This document shows positions 9,601 through 19,548 of a stretch of 64,000 nucleotides of DNA, piece by piece; position 1 is the stretch's first letter; each line of letters opens with the position of its first letter. Source of the DNA: an uncultured Chelatococcus sp. (GTDB lineage Bacteria > Pseudomonadota > Alphaproteobacteria > Rhizobiales > Beijerinckiaceae); the NCBI GenBank assembly GCA_937863995.1, contig CALMIK010000066.1:1-64000 (forward strand), written 5' to 3'. A model generated the notes under the pieces. The model did not search any database. It saw only the letters and a program-made list of their open reading frames with translations, and was not told the origin of the DNA. A program made the translations under genes and the position numbers.

Positions 9601-11593
9601 CCTCGAACAGCGCCGTCAGCGCCGCCTCGAGATCGGGCCTGGCGCGCTCGACGTTGATGACGCCGCCGCCCGCGCGCTCCAGCGTCATGTCGTGCAGCCA
9701 CACGCGCGCCTCTTCCGGCACGCCCGCGGGCGCGACCCGGTAAGTACGCTCGTTGACCACGCGGAAGCCGAGCTTTTCCAACAGCGGCACGCGCTCGGAG
9801 AGCGACGTCGGCGCGGAGCGCGAAAACACCTTCAGCGCCGCGCGGCTTTCCGGGTCCGCCGCCCGTCGGTAGAGCTTGACCGCACGCGGATGCTCGGGAC
9901 CGAGATCCTCGATCACCGCGATGTCGGCAATGACTTCCTCGCCCGAGAAAGCCTCGCGATAAGCGCCGCCGAAGGCCCCGGCGTAGGCGGCGGCGAGCTG
10001 GCGCCCCTTTTCGCCGCCCAGGTGGCGGGCGAAGGCCTCGCTGAGCGTGTCGCCCCAGGTGCGCACGCGCTCGCGGATGCCGGTCTCCAGCGTCGAGCGG
10101 TCGACACTCGGCGTGTCGCCGTCGTCGCGGCCCACGATGTAATGAATGCGCGCCAGCGGCCCTTCGGGGAACGACGGATAGGTCGCCGACAGCCGCCCCT
10201 GGTAGATGCGGGTCAGGAAGGCGCCGATGTCGGTCTGCACGTCGGTGTCGTAGCGGTCCTTCGGCAGGTAGACGAGCACGGAGACGAAGCGGCCGAACTC
10301 GTCGGGGCGCGCGAGGGCGCGCACGCGCGGGCGCTCGGTGAGGCGCAGGATGTCCTGCACGAAGCCGAACAGCGTGTCGACGTCGATCTGGAACAGCTCG
10401 TCGCGCGGATAGTCGTCGAGCACGTGCAGCAGCGAGCGGCCGGAATAGCTCGCCGGGTCGAACTCGGCCCGCTCCACGATCTGCGCCACCTTCTGGCGCA
10501 GGTAGGGGATCGTCGTCGTCGAGCGCGTATAGGCGTTGCCGGTGAAGAGCCCGGCGATGCGCAGCTCGCCCACCACCTCGCCGGCCTCGTCGAACAGCTT
10601 GACGCCGATGTAGTCGAGATGGGTGCGCCGGTGCACGCGCGATTTCACGTTGGCCTTGGTGATAATGAGCGCCACCGGCCGCTGCAGGAAGGCCCGGATC
10701 TCGGGCGAGATCACCACCAGCTCGCGCCCGCGCCGCAGGATGCGCGCCGCCGGGTCGGTCAGGATGCCGAGCCCGGTTCCCTCGACCGGATCGGCGACGC
10801 TGTCCTCGCGGAAGCGGTATTCGCGGATGCCGAGCAGGGTGAAGTTATCGTCGGCCAGCCATTGCAGGAAGGCGGCCGCCTCGCTCACCGTCTTGGCGTC
10901 GAGCGGCGACGGCGTGTCGCGCAGGCTCGCCACCGCCTCGATGAGCCGCGCGCGCATCGCCGGCCAGTCGGCGACGGCGCTGGCCACGTCGTCATAGACG
11001 CGCGCCAGTTCATCGACGAGGCGCGCGCGCCGGTCGGCGTCGTGGATGCGCGGCAGATGCAGGTGAATGAGGCTCTCGCGGCTCACGCCGGCAGCCGGCG
11101 CATCCGCCCCCGCCTCGCCGACACCGGCGACAACGGCGCCGGACGCGTCACGTTCGACATCGAGGATGGGGTGGGCGATCAGCAGCGTCTCGAAACCGAG
11201 ATCGATGACGGCAGCGAGGGTCGAATCGAGCAGGAACGGCATGTTGTCGTTCACGACCTCGACGATGGTCACCGGCGGCGCACCGTCCCCATCCCCTTCG
11301 GGGGGATCGATGAGACGGATGCTCGGCTCGCCCCGGCGACGCGGCGCGTTCAGATGCGCGAACGCCTCCTCGACGCGCGCGGCGAGAAACGCATCGGAGT
11401 GCGCAGCAAGATCCTCCGCCGCAACCTGCCCCAGCAACGCCTCCACAAACCAGCCCGGAACGGCCGCTCCGCGCCCTGCAAGCACCGAATCGATCCGCCC
11501 TGTCAAATCCTCAACCGCCACGACATCCTCCCGGTCATTACACGCGACCTGCCGCCTGACGCCGACCATTTCAACGCCCGGATAACAGGTCAT
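6695..11593 (-). CDS. NAD-specific glutamate dehydrogenase, large bacterial type
   Basis: Catalyses NAD-linked oxidative deamination of glutamate to 2-oxoglutarate and ammonia in the cytosol. At 1632 residues it is the full length of the ~180-kDa bacterial NAD-GDH family, which has a long N-terminal regulatory region before the catalytic and Rossmann parts. Family-typical segments include RLPxFTxx-like regulatory stretches, the catalytic-domain GAKGGFVPKRLP (around residue 870-880, with the lysine of GAKGG), and DMSGDVFGNGLLLS about 110 residues later. The ATG at 11593 has no clear ribosome binding site; an ATG eight codons in (11569) is an alternative. An intergenic repeat ends only 13 bp upstream, so the mRNA leader probably contains that palindromic element. 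Confidence 0.96.
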   Translation of the reverse strand: MTCYPGVEMVGVRRQVACNDREDVVAVEDLTGRIDSVLAGRGAAVPGWFVEALLGQVAAEDLAAHSDAFLAARVEEAFAHLNAPRRRGEPSIRLIDPPEGDGDGAPPVTIVEVVNDNMPFLLDSTLAAVIDLGFETLLIAHPILDVERDASGAVVAGVGEAGADAPAAGVSRESLIHLHLPRIHDADRRARLVDELARVYDDVASAVADWPAMRARLIEAVASLRDTPSPLDAKTVSEAAAFLQWLADDNFTLLGIREYRFREDSVADPVEGTGLGILTDPAARILRRGRELVVISPEIRAFLQRPVALIITKANVKSRVHRRTHLDYIGVKLFDEAGEVVGELRIAGLFTGNAYTRSTTTIPYLRQKVAQIVERAEFDPASYSGRSLLHVLDDYPRDELFQIDVDTLFGFVQDILRLTERPRVRALARPDEFGRFVSVLVYLPKDRYDTDVQTDIGAFLTRIYQGRLSATYPSFPEGPLARIHYIVGRDDGDTPSVDRSTLETGIRERVRTWGDTLSEAFARHLGGEKGRQLAAAYAGAFGGAYREAFSGEEVIADIAVIEDLGPEHPRAVKLYRRAADPESRAALKVFSRSAPTSLSERVPLLEKLGFRVVNERTYRVAPAGVPEEARVWLHDMTLERAGGGVINVERARPDLEAALTALFEGQAESDGFNALVLEAGLNWREAAILRAYGRYLQQIGVPFAQGYLAQTLANHPDIATRLVALIGARFDPAAEGDRVAREKAIKDEIEERLQGVSSLDEDRILRRFVNLIEATLRTNIYQQDEAGQPRATISFKFECARVDGLPKPAPLYEIFVYSPRVEGVHLRFGKVARGGLRWSDRPQDFRTEVLGLVKAQQVKNAVIVPVGAKGGFVPKRLPPASDRAAWLEEGKGAYRVFIASLLDLTDNRVGTDVVPPPRTVRHDGDDPYLVVAADKGTATFSDLANAISLEHGHWLGDAFASGGGHGYDHKGMGITARGAWEAVKRHFREVDIDIQTTPVTVAGVGDMSGDVFGNGLLLSKAVKLVAAFDHRDVFLDPDPDPALSWAERQRLFDLPRSSWQDYDRALISTGGGVFSRSAKTIALSEQVRVRLGISKAELTPNELISAILKAPVDLLWFGGIGTYIRSHDEADERVGDRANDAIRISGGNVRARVIGEGANLGVTQLGRIEAARKGVRLNTDAIDNSAGVNTSDIEVNLKIALSIPQQDGRLSEDDRNALLKKLTPDVARLVLATNYEQPRAISLIELRGAEEIGFARRLLNVLEGAGRLDRGIEYLPDDAELAAREKRGEGLSRPEIAVLLAYAKLALYDAILDSPVPDDPFVARELVRYFPLELSERFPDAIAHHRLRREIIATRLSNTIVNLAGPSIATRIADQTGAGVQTLTAAFIAVWSAFGLEALVAGIDALDTRIGQHAGQVSGATQLSLYAELQDQLINLVTWFSRNIDFTAEGLEAVVERYRAGVRDVSGAIGRSAASAVRDGRVEALRALNVPDSVASDLARLSALVETPDIVRAAARTGQPVGEVAAVHFALADVFGFQDLAEAARGVVPGDYYDRLALDRAITALDDAHSRLTAEVVTAGTGKGAAAVAAWANARADDVDRIRKAVDAIRASGLTLAKTIVAANLVGDLARS

Positions 11594-11605
11594 TTTTTTA
11601 CAGCC

Positions 11606-11710
11606 TAGAGCGCTTTCCGATTAAATGAAATCATTTAATCGATAAGAATTCGCTCAAAATCAAGATGTTAGATCGCCTCCCCGTTTCAACGAAACCGGGA
11701 TGCGATCTAG
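11606..11710 (-). repeat. RIME/Bru-RS-like palindromic element, copy A
   Basis: About 104-bp element made of two palindromes joined by a constant core. The first is CGATTAAATGA/TCATTTAATCG (11618-11641). The second is built around CCCGTTTC-AAC-GAAACCGGG with flanking TAGATCGC/GCGATCTA. The core contains AAGAATTCGCTCAAAAT. It is nearly identical to copies at 12464, 19325, 33691 and 55884. This copy is immediately upstream of the glutamate dehydrogenase gene and inverted relative to copy B. Confidence 0.9.
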
Positions 11711-12463
11711 CACGATACCGACAGTATTGGAGCCGACATCATGCATCGCGCACGCCGAAATGCCCGCAATTCAACATTCCACCACCGTCCATTGCGCGGA
11801 TTTCGGCCCGCGCGGACGATGGTCGGCAAACGATGTGATACTAAAATGAAGATGCAGAGGGAAAATGCGCGCATCCACAGCATTATCGATCGCGTCTGGA
11901 AAGCAGGCCCGAAAGTCTGGAAAAGTTTAAAACGCGAATCGGACGCCAGAAATGGCGCCGAAAACTTTTCTTTTACTTGTGGGAGGCTGCCAGGGCCGCT
12001 TCTGCGGGCGCCAGGGCTTCGATTGGACATGCGCTTTGATTGGACATGCCAAGCCCCGACCCGGAGTACCGGGCCGGGCTCGCGGCATGCTACGCAACCG
12101 AACAACGAACACTTGGGGAAAGCATCCGGAAATACGCAAAAAACACCCGGGAAAACGTCATGCGCCGCACGGAAATCCCGGGCCTTCACCGCATCTGGAC
12201 AGCCCGACGTCCAAAACACCGATGGGGCTGGGGGGCTATGAAATTCGGCGCCCTGAGCCGCCGGACCATCCAGATGACCATTGCAATTTCGCCGAGGATT
12301 GCGGCCACATAACGGCGCTTCAGCGTCTGCCGAATGGTATTCTCAAGACATTTACCACGCGATAATTCCGCGAAATCACCCTTGAACTACTCAAGCCGTG
12401 GACGGGGACTTGCATACAGCCCGCATGACGGCCATCATGACAATGCTGCGACGATGGCGCCAC
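11711..12463. other. Orphan non-coding segment between two inverted repeats
   Basis: About 750 bp with no supportable gene: the short open frames here have no good ribosome binding site or recognisable product. It holds a direct repeat of GATTGGACATGC (12021-12032 and 12038-12049, period 17). It is bounded by copies A and B of the palindromic element in opposite orientation, as if it were a unit or a leftover of one. Confidence 0.5.
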
Positions 12464-12566
12464 TAGATCGTATCCGGTTTCGTTGAAACGGGGATACGAT
12501 CTAACATTTTGATTTTGAGCGAATTCTTATCGATTAAATGATTCCATTTAATCGGAAAGCGCTCCA
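12464..12566 (+). repeat. RIME/Bru-RS-like palindromic element, copy B
   Basis: Same family as copy A in inverted orientation, beginning TAGATCGTATCC and ending AAAGCGCTCCA. One base is missing in the first palindrome compared with the other copies. It abuts the upstream end of the DUF2794 gene, so that gene's ribosome binding site begins three bases past the element. Confidence 0.9.
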
Positions 12567-12581
12567 ATGGGGGAGAGCGGA

Positions 12582-13067
12582 TTGAGCGAGGCCGGAAACG
12601 GAGATCCCGAGCAGAGCGCGCCATTTTTCGGCGCATCGTCCTCCGGCCCCGGGTCTGTCCACAAAGGTTCGCCGGGCGCTGCCGTCATTCCCCTCGATGC
12701 CCGCGTCGTGGCCCAGCGCCCTCCAGCCCAGCCGCTGCCGGCGCAATCGCCGCCACCGCATGCGCATGCCGGCCCCGTCACCTTCACCCAGGGCGAGTTG
12801 CGGATCATCTTCGGACTTTACGGGCGCAAGGTCGCCGCCGGCGAGTGGCGCGACTACGCCATGGATTTCCTGCGCGATCAGGCGATCTTCTCGGTGTATC
12901 GCCGATCGTCCGAGGTGCCGCTCTACCGTATCGAGAAGACGCCGCGCCTCGCCCGCAAGCAGGGTGAATACGCGGCCGTGGCGGCGTCCGGCCTCATCCT
13001 CAAGCGTGGCGGCGACCTCGCCCGCGTGCTCGCCGTTCTCGACAAGCCGCTGAAGCTGGTCCGCTGA
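12582..13067 (+). CDS. DUF2794 family protein
   Basis: A small conserved alphaproteobacterial protein of unknown function. The C-terminal ~95 residues, from VTFTQGELRIIFGLYGRKVAAGEW through VPLYRIEKTP to the end, match the DUF2794 family. The N-terminal ~65 residues are Pro/Ala-rich and probably disordered. I chose the TTG at 12582 because GGGGGAG lies 6 nt before it. An in-frame ATG at 12567 has no ribosome binding site and falls at the very edge of repeat copy B. It is convergent with the BI-1 gene. Confidence 0.88.
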   Translation: MSEAGNGDPEQSAPFFGASSSGPGSVHKGSPGAAVIPLDARVVAQRPPAQPLPAQSPPPHAHAGPVTFTQGELRIIFGLYGRKVAAGEWRDYAMDFLRDQAIFSVYRRSSEVPLYRIEKTPRLARKQGEYAAVAASGLILKRGGDLARVLAVLDKPLKLVR

Positions 13068-13082
13068 AGCCGCAAAAGAAAA

Positions 13083-13104
13083 ACCCCGACGTCGCCGCCG
13101 GGGT
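13083..13104 (-). terminator. Terminator between DUF2794 and BI-1 genes
   Basis: Hairpin with ACCCCG / CGGGGT arms. On the minus strand it is followed by TTTTTCTTTT, so it fits as the terminator of the BI-1 gene and may also act on the converging DUF2794 transcript. Confidence 0.75.
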
Positions 13105-13128
13105 CCATCTGATTACGAGTAAAGCGCG

Positions 13129-13914
13129 TCAGTTGCGCTGCTGGCCGAAGAGCTGCAGCAGGAACATGAACATGTTGATGAAGTTCAGGTAGAGGCTGAG
13201 CGCCCCCAGCACCGACTTCTTCGCCGCGATCTCGCCGCCGTCGAGCGCGTAGTACATCGACTTGATGCGCTGCGTGTCCCATGCGGTGAGGCCCGCGAAG
13301 ATCAGCACGCCCAGGATCGAGATCACGAACTGGAAGCCGCTCGACTGCAGGAACAGGTTGACAAGCGAGGCGATGATCAGCCCGAAGAGACCCATCACCA
13401 GGAACGAGCCGATCGCCGACAGATCGCGCTTCGCCGTGTAGCCGTAGAGGCTCAGCGCGCCGAAGGCGGCTGCGGTGATGAAGAACACCTGCACGATCGA
13501 GGCTTGCGTATAGACGAGGAAGATCGACGAGATCGACACGCCCATCAACGCGGCATAGACGAGGAACATGAGCCGCGCGGTGCTGGCCTGCATCCGCTCG
13601 ATGCGGAAGCTGATGAAGAACACCATGGCCAGCGGCGCGAGCATCGCGACCCACTTCAGCGGCGTGGCGAACAGCGCGTAGCCGAACTGGGTAAGGAACA
13701 GCCCCCCGGCCACGCTGGCCACGGCGCTCGCCTGATCTGTGGTGACGGCCGCCAGGAACACGCCGAGCGAGGCGAGACCGGTGATGGCGAGGCCGAGCAC
13801 CATGTTGTTGTACACGCCGAGCATGAACGCGCGCAGGCCCTGATCGACCTCTGCGGTGCCAGCCCGGGCTGCGCCTTGCCCGTAGGCCGGCGCATTGCGG
13901 TTCCAATCCGACAT
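13129..13914 (-). CDS. BAX inhibitor-1/YccA family membrane protein
   Basis: An integral inner-membrane protein of 261 residues with seven predicted hydrophobic segments, of the BI-1 (TMBIM/YccA) family of pH-sensitive calcium-leak proteins. Family features include the start of the hydrophobic core at FMLGVYNNMVLGLAITG, the central FFITAAAFGALSLYGYTAKRDLSAIGSFL, and the C-terminal FAGLTAWDTQRIKSMYY with its conserved Asp, followed by LGALSLYLNFINMFMFLLQLFG. GGGAGAG is placed 6 nt before the ATG. It is a single-gene unit. Its cellular role in bacteria is not settled; relatives interact with FtsH, whose gene lies about 15 kb away. Confidence 0.95.
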   Translation of the reverse strand: MSDWNRNAPAYGQGAARAGTAEVDQGLRAFMLGVYNNMVLGLAITGLASLGVFLAAVTTDQASAVASVAGGLFLTQFGYALFATPLKWVAMLAPLAMVFFISFRIERMQASTARLMFLVYAALMGVSISSIFLVYTQASIVQVFFITAAAFGALSLYGYTAKRDLSAIGSFLVMGLFGLIIASLVNLFLQSSGFQFVISILGVLIFAGLTAWDTQRIKSMYYALDGGEIAAKKSVLGALSLYLNFINMFMFLLQLFGQQRN

Positions 13915-14049
13915 GACATCTCTCCCGAGAGTAAACGTTGTCCGCCAGTGCGGACGTCTCGCGTAATATGGTCCGCATCCGCGAGCGATACAAGCGGCTT
14001 GAGGTTACAAGCGCTTCATCCGGCCACGTTCGCGCTGTGCTGGAGGCTG

Positions 14050-16604
14050 TTAGCGCTCGCGCAGGTAGGGGGCGGGCCGCTGGGCGAGCACCCGCCACGT
14101 CCCGGCAAGCGCCAGGGCCACGGCCACCAGCACAGCAATGAGCGCGCCCGCCAGCGCCGGCCCCGGCACGAAACCGGCCGGCAGGCGCATCACCTGTGTC
14201 ATGATAACTACCGCCGCCGCCGATCCGGCCAGGAAGCCGAACACGGCGGACACGAGCGCCAGCAGCCCGTATTCCAGCGCGTAGGCCCGCAGCAGCGTGG
14301 CGCGCGTGGCGCCGAGCGTCTTCAGGATCACCGCGTCATAGAGCCTCGCCCGGTGCGAGGCCGCGAGCGCGCCCCCGAGCACCAGCGCGCTGGCGCAGAG
14401 CGCGACGGCGCTGGCCGCCGCGATCGCCACGGCAAGCTGCCCCGCCATGTCGTTGACCGCCGTCAGCACATCGCGCACGCGGACGCTGGTGACGGCGGGA
14501 AAGCGCGCCGCGATCTCGCGGATCAGCGTGGCATTGCGCGCCGGCTCCGCGCCCGCCGGCTCCGTCAGCGTGGCCAGCACGGTGTAGGGCGCGCCGGCGA
14601 ACGTGTTGGGCGAGAAAACCATGACGAAATTGATGCCGAGCGTGCGCCATTCCACCGAGCGCAGGTTGGCGACGGTCGCCGCGATCTCGCGTCCGAGCAC
14701 GTTGACGACCACGGCGTCGCCCACGCCAAGCCCCAGCTGGCGCGCGATCTCGGCATCGAACGACACCAGCGGCGCGCCGCCATAGTCCGCGGGCCACCAG
14801 TCGCCGGCGACGAGCGCGCTGCCCTCGGGCGGGGTTTCGGCGAAGGTGATGCCGCGATCGCCCTCCAGCACCCACGCAACCTCCTCCGGCGCCGGATAAT
14901 CCTGCACGCGGATGCCCTTCAGCGAAACGATGCGCCCCCGCATCATCGGCACGCGCTCGACCGCGCCGCCGGGCACGGTCTGACGCAGGAACGTCTCGAA
15001 AGTATCCGCCTCGTTCGCCTGAACGTCGAGAAAGAAGAACGCCGGCGCGCGCTCGGGCAGCGAGCGCGTCAGCTCGCGCCGCAGTCCGGCGTCGATGAGG
15101 CCGAGCGTCACCACCAGCGTCACGCCGAGGCCGAGCGAGAGCACCAGCGCCGGCGTGAGCGCGCCCGGCCGGTGCAGGTTGGCGATGGCGAGTCGCCATG
15201 TCGGGTTGCGCAAATGCGGCAGCGCCCGCGCCGCCCGCATCAGTCCGAATGCGACGAGCCGCAGCAGCAGGAACGCCGCCCCCGCCGCCACGAGGAACAC
15301 CGCCGCCACGCGCGTGTTGTGCGCCAGCGCCAGCGCGGTCACCACGAGCAGCACGCCGGTGACGGCGGCGGCGATGCGGTAACGCCGCCGCGAGCGGGTT
15401 TCGGCGGCATCCACATGATCGCGAAACAGCGCCGCGACCGGCACGTCATGCACGCGCCCCACCGGCCCCAGCGAGAAAGCAAGCGCGGTAAGCAGCCCGT
15501 AACCCGCCGCCGCCAGCAGTTCAAGCGGCGCAATCCGGGCGGCGAAGGGCAGCGGCAGCAGGTCCTGCGCCAGCCAGCCGACGAGGAACGGCATCAGCGC
15601 GCCGACCACGAGGCCGCCGACGATGCCGAGCAAGGCGATCAGCATCACCTCCGTGAGCGCCACCGCGACGGCGACGCCGCCCGACGCGCCCACCGCCTTG
15701 AGGATCGCCATGGTGGTGCGTCGCCGGTCGACGAAGCCGCGCACGGCGTTGGCCACGCCGACGCCGCCGACGAGCAGCGCCGTCATGCCCACCAGCGTGA
15801 GGTATTGGGTGAATTGCTCGATGCGCCGCTGCAACTGCGGCGCGGCGTCCGTGCGGTCGCGGATGCGCCAGCCTTCGTCCGGAAACGCCGCCGCCGCGCG
15901 GGCGGCAAAGCGCGCCAGCGCCGCCTCGTCCGCGCCGCCGTCGGGCAGCGCGAGCCGGTAGGAGTGCTGCACGATGCTGCCTGGCTGCAGCAGCCCAGTC
16001 CGCGCCAGCGCCTCGCGCGACACCATGAGCCGTGGCCCGAAGCCGATGCCCGCCGCCACCTTGTCGGGTTCCGACACGAGTTCGGCGCGGATCGTGAGAT
16101 CGAGCCCCCCGAGCCGCAACGTGTCGCCCACGCCGACACCGAGCCGCGCCAGCAGCGCCGGGTCCGCCGCCGCGCCGAACCGCCCCGCCTGCTCCGCGAA
16201 CAGCACGGCGCGGTCGAGCGGTGGCTCGGTTGCAAGCGTTCCCACCAGCGGATACGCGCCGTCGACCGCCTTCAGCTCCACGAGCGCGGCCTCGCCGTCG
16301 CGCGCGACCGCCATGGCGCGCATGTCCGTGACATGGGCGAGCGCTCCGGCAGCGCGCAGGAAGGCCAACTCGTCCGGGCGCGCCTCGCGCTGGGTGAGCG
16401 ACACGGCGATGTCGCCGCCGAGAATGACCCGCCCCTCGCGCGCCAGCCCTTCGCCCAGCGAGCGGGCGACCGAGCCGACGCCCGCGATGGCCGCGACGCC
16501 GAGCACGATGCAGGCGAGGAAAATGCCGAAACCGCGCAACCCGCCGCGCAGATCGCGCAGCGCCAGCCGCAGTACGAGACGCACGCGCCCATTCGCGCCG
16601 CCCG

Positions 16605-16608
<4 letters not shown>
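14050..16608 (-). CDS. ABC exporter permease, YbbP/FtsX family
   Basis: 852-residue inner-membrane permease with the FtsX-type layout: an N-terminal membrane segment near residues 25-45, a large periplasmic region, and two blocks of membrane segments in the middle and at the C-terminus (for example GALMPFLVGWLAQDLLPLPFA and GALIAVLVAVALALAGTWRVLA). It matches the YbbP type by length and by gene context. It overlaps the upstream ATPase gene by 4 bp (ATGA), so the two are translationally coupled. Together with the divergent tesA this reproduces the tesA-ybbA-ybbP arrangement of E. coli. The substrate is unknown; a role in lipid or lipoprotein handling is inferred from the family. Confidence 0.92.
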
Positions 16609-17384
<776 letters not shown>

Positions 17385-17503
17385 GGGCGTACTTCAACTT
17401 TCAGGCTGGATGCGAAAACCGGGTGCGGCATCGCCGAAGGTAGCGCGGTTGCGCCGTCATGCCTATGTTGGCGATACAACGCGCCCGCAGCAAGGAGGCA
17501 GAC

Positions 17504-18244
17504 TTGGCTTCACCGGTGTTTACACGGCCTGCACGAAAACATCATCGTGAGCAGCCTATCGTCGCTGGCTTGCGCGCCGCTATCGCCAGGCGCGCCAAAC
17601 CCCTGATCGCCCTGCTGTTCCCGGCCCTGCTGGCAGGATTTGTCGCCATGACGCTCGCCCCCGCCACCGCCTCGGCCCAGCCGCTGCGCATCGTCGCGCT
17701 CGGCGACAGCCTCACCGCCGGCTACTCCCTGCCGCAGGCGTCCGCCTTCCCCGTGCTGCTGGAGGCGGCGCTGAAGGCACGCGGGCACGATGTCGCGATC
17801 GCCAACGCGGGCGTGTCCGGCGACACGGCGTCCGGCGGCCTCGCGCGCCTCGACTGGTCTGTGCCGGAGGGCACGCAGGCCGTCATCCTGGAGCTCGGCG
17901 CCAACGACATGCTGCGCGGCGTCGATCCCGCCGTCACCGAAAAAGCGCTCGATGCGATCATCACCCGCCTCAAGGCGCGCGGCATCGCCGTGCTGCTCGC
18001 GGGCATGCGCGCGGCGCCCAATCTGGGCGAGGATTACGCGCGCCGCTTCGAGGGAATCTACACCGCTCTTGCCAGCAGGCACGATCTCGTGCTTTATCCC
18101 TTCTTTCTCGATGGAATTACTGGAGTAAGCGCTCATGTGTTGCCCGACGGCCTGCATCCGAACGAAGCGGGCGTGCGGATCATCGTCGAGCGCATCCTGC
18201 CAACCGTCGAGCGCTTCATCTCAAGCCTCCCGCCCGCCCGCTGA
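17504..18244 (+). CDS. tesA: Periplasmic SGNH esterase / thioesterase I-like arylesterase
   Basis: A secreted SGNH hydrolase that cleaves acyl or aryl esters and possibly acyl-CoA in the periplasm. The start is TTG at 17504: it is preceded by a textbook AAGGAGG with 5-nt spacing, whereas the in-frame ATG at 17459 has none. The resulting 246 residues begin with a long, basic signal sequence whose hydrophobic core (LIALLFPALLAGFVAMTLA) ends at ASA-Q. The mature part holds the four SGNH blocks: GDSLTAG, the glycine in NAGVSGDTA, GANDMLRG and DGLHPNEAG. Divergent from the YbbA-type ATPase gene. Confidence 0.93.
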   Translation: MASPVFTRPARKHHREQPIVAGLRAAIARRAKPLIALLFPALLAGFVAMTLAPATASAQPLRIVALGDSLTAGYSLPQASAFPVLLEAALKARGHDVAIANAGVSGDTASGGLARLDWSVPEGTQAVILELGANDMLRGVDPAVTEKALDAIITRLKARGIAVLLAGMRAAPNLGEDYARRFEGIYTALASRHDLVLYPFFLDGITGVSAHVLPDGLHPNEAGVRIIVERILPTVERFISSLPPAR

Positions 18245-18267
18245 CCGCCATCAATCCCGGAGTTAAC

Positions 18268-19326
18268 ATGTCGATCTCCTACCGCAAGCTCGGCCGCACG
18301 GACCTGACGATCCCGAGCCTCACCCTCGGCACCATGACCTGGGGCGACCAGAACACCGAGGCCGAGGGACACGCCCAGCTCGACTACGCGCTGGAGCGCG
18401 GCATCAACTTCCTCGACACGGCGGAAATGTATTCCGTGCCGCCCAAGCCCGAAACCCAGGGCAGCACCGAGCGCATCATCGGCAACTGGCTGAAGGACAG
18501 GGGCAACCGCGACAAGGTGCTCATCGCCACCAAGGTGTCCGGGCGCTCGCCCAACAACTGGCTGCGCGACGACGGATCGTCGACCACCCTCACCCGCAAG
18601 CAGATTCACGAAGCCATCGACAAGAGCCTGGCGCGCCTGCAGACGGACTACGTCGACCTCTACCAGATCCACTACCCCGACCGGGCTTTCGCCAACTTCG
18701 GCTCCAACCACACCATCTTCCGCGACCGGCGCGGCACCGTCGACGAGGTTCCGATCGAGGAGACGCTGTCCGCTCTCGACGAAGTGGTGAAGGCGGGCAA
18801 GGTGCGTTACATCGGCCTCTCCAACGAGACGCCGTGGGGCGTGTCGCGCTATCTGCACCTTGCCGAGACGCGCGGGCAGCCGCGCGTTCAGTCGATCCAG
18901 AACGCCTATTCGCTGACCAACCGCACCTTCGAGCTCGGCCTCGCCGAGATCGCGCTGCGCGAGGACGTGCCGCTGCTGGCCTATTCGGCGCTGGCGCAGG
19001 GCTATCTCTCCGGCAAGTACCGCGACGGCGCGCTGCCCGAAGGCTCGCGCAAGCGTCTCTACGACCGCCTGCAGCGCTACCAGACGCCCGGCGCGGACGC
19101 GGCCTTCAACGCCTATTTCGATCTGGCGCGCGATCTGGGGATCGAGCCGGCGCAACTCGCCATCGCCTTTGCCCACACGCGGCCGTTCCTGGCGTCGGTG
19201 ATCATCGGCGCCTCCACCATCGCCCAGCTCAAGGCCGACATCGACGCGGCCGAGATCGCGATCACGCCCGAGATCGAGGAGCGCATCAACGCCATCCACC
19301 TGCTGAACAGCAACCCGACGCCGTAA
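18268..19326 (+). CDS. tas: Aldo/keto reductase, Tas family
   Basis: NADPH-dependent aldo/keto reductase of 352 residues with close overall likeness to E. coli Tas. Shared segments include LGTMTWGDQNTEAEGHAQLDYA, DTAEMYSVPPKPETQG with the catalytic Asp and Tyr, the lysine in ATKVSG, YVDLYQIHYPDR with the catalytic His, and YIGLSNETPWGV. The ATG is preceded by GGAG. It lies 23 bp after tesA. The natural substrate is unknown. A palindromic element starts right at its stop codon, so the 3' end of the mRNA would fold into that element. Confidence 0.93.
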   Translation: MSISYRKLGRTDLTIPSLTLGTMTWGDQNTEAEGHAQLDYALERGINFLDTAEMYSVPPKPETQGSTERIIGNWLKDRGNRDKVLIATKVSGRSPNNWLRDDGSSTTLTRKQIHEAIDKSLARLQTDYVDLYQIHYPDRAFANFGSNHTIFRDRRGTVDEVPIEETLSALDEVVKAGKVRYIGLSNETPWGVSRYLHLAETRGQPRVQSIQNAYSLTNRTFELGLAEIALREDVPLLAYSALAQGYLSGKYRDGALPEGSRKRLYDRLQRYQTPGADAAFNAYFDLARDLGIEPAQLAIAFAHTRPFLASVIIGASTIAQLKADIDAAEIAITPEIEERINAIHLLNSNPTP

Positions 19327-19428
19327 AGCGCTTTCCGATTCAATGGAATCATTTAATCGATAAGAATTCGCTCAAAATCGAAATGTTAGATCGTATACCC
19401 GTTTCAACGAAACCGGGATACGATCTAA
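19325..19428 (-). repeat. RIME/Bru-RS-like palindromic element, copy C
   Basis: Near-identical member of the 104-bp family, in the same orientation as copy A, beginning AAAGCGCTTTCC and ending ATACGATCTA. It overlaps the last two bases of the tas stop codon. The first palindrome carries a T-to-C change in the left arm (GATTCAATGG) that weakens pairing. Confidence 0.9.
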
Positions 19429-19548
19429 AGCGTCCTCCCGTCCATCTGGACCGGCAGGCGCTCGAAAGCCCGGCCCAAGCTTGTTCCCCGCGCGGCGGGC
19501 ACCATATCACCCCGGTGACGGCATCCGCCGCGAAGGAGACAAGCAATT

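Noticed and set aside
6632-11608. Plus-strand open frame of 1658 codons opposite NAD-glutamate dehydrogenase
   Set aside because: It mirrors the dehydrogenase gene, has the Arg/His/Ala/Asp-rich composition of an antisense shadow in GC-rich DNA, and matches no protein family, while the minus-strand product is a full-length known enzyme.
12040-12312. 90-codon plus-strand frame in the orphan segment
   Set aside because: No ribosome binding site, no recognisable domain, and overlapping frames of similar length exist on both strands.
14041-14060. GGAGGCTGTTAGCG near 14041 resembling the hairpin at 33609
   Set aside because: The shared 13-14 bases include the permease stop codon; there is no matching second arm, so it is probably chance.
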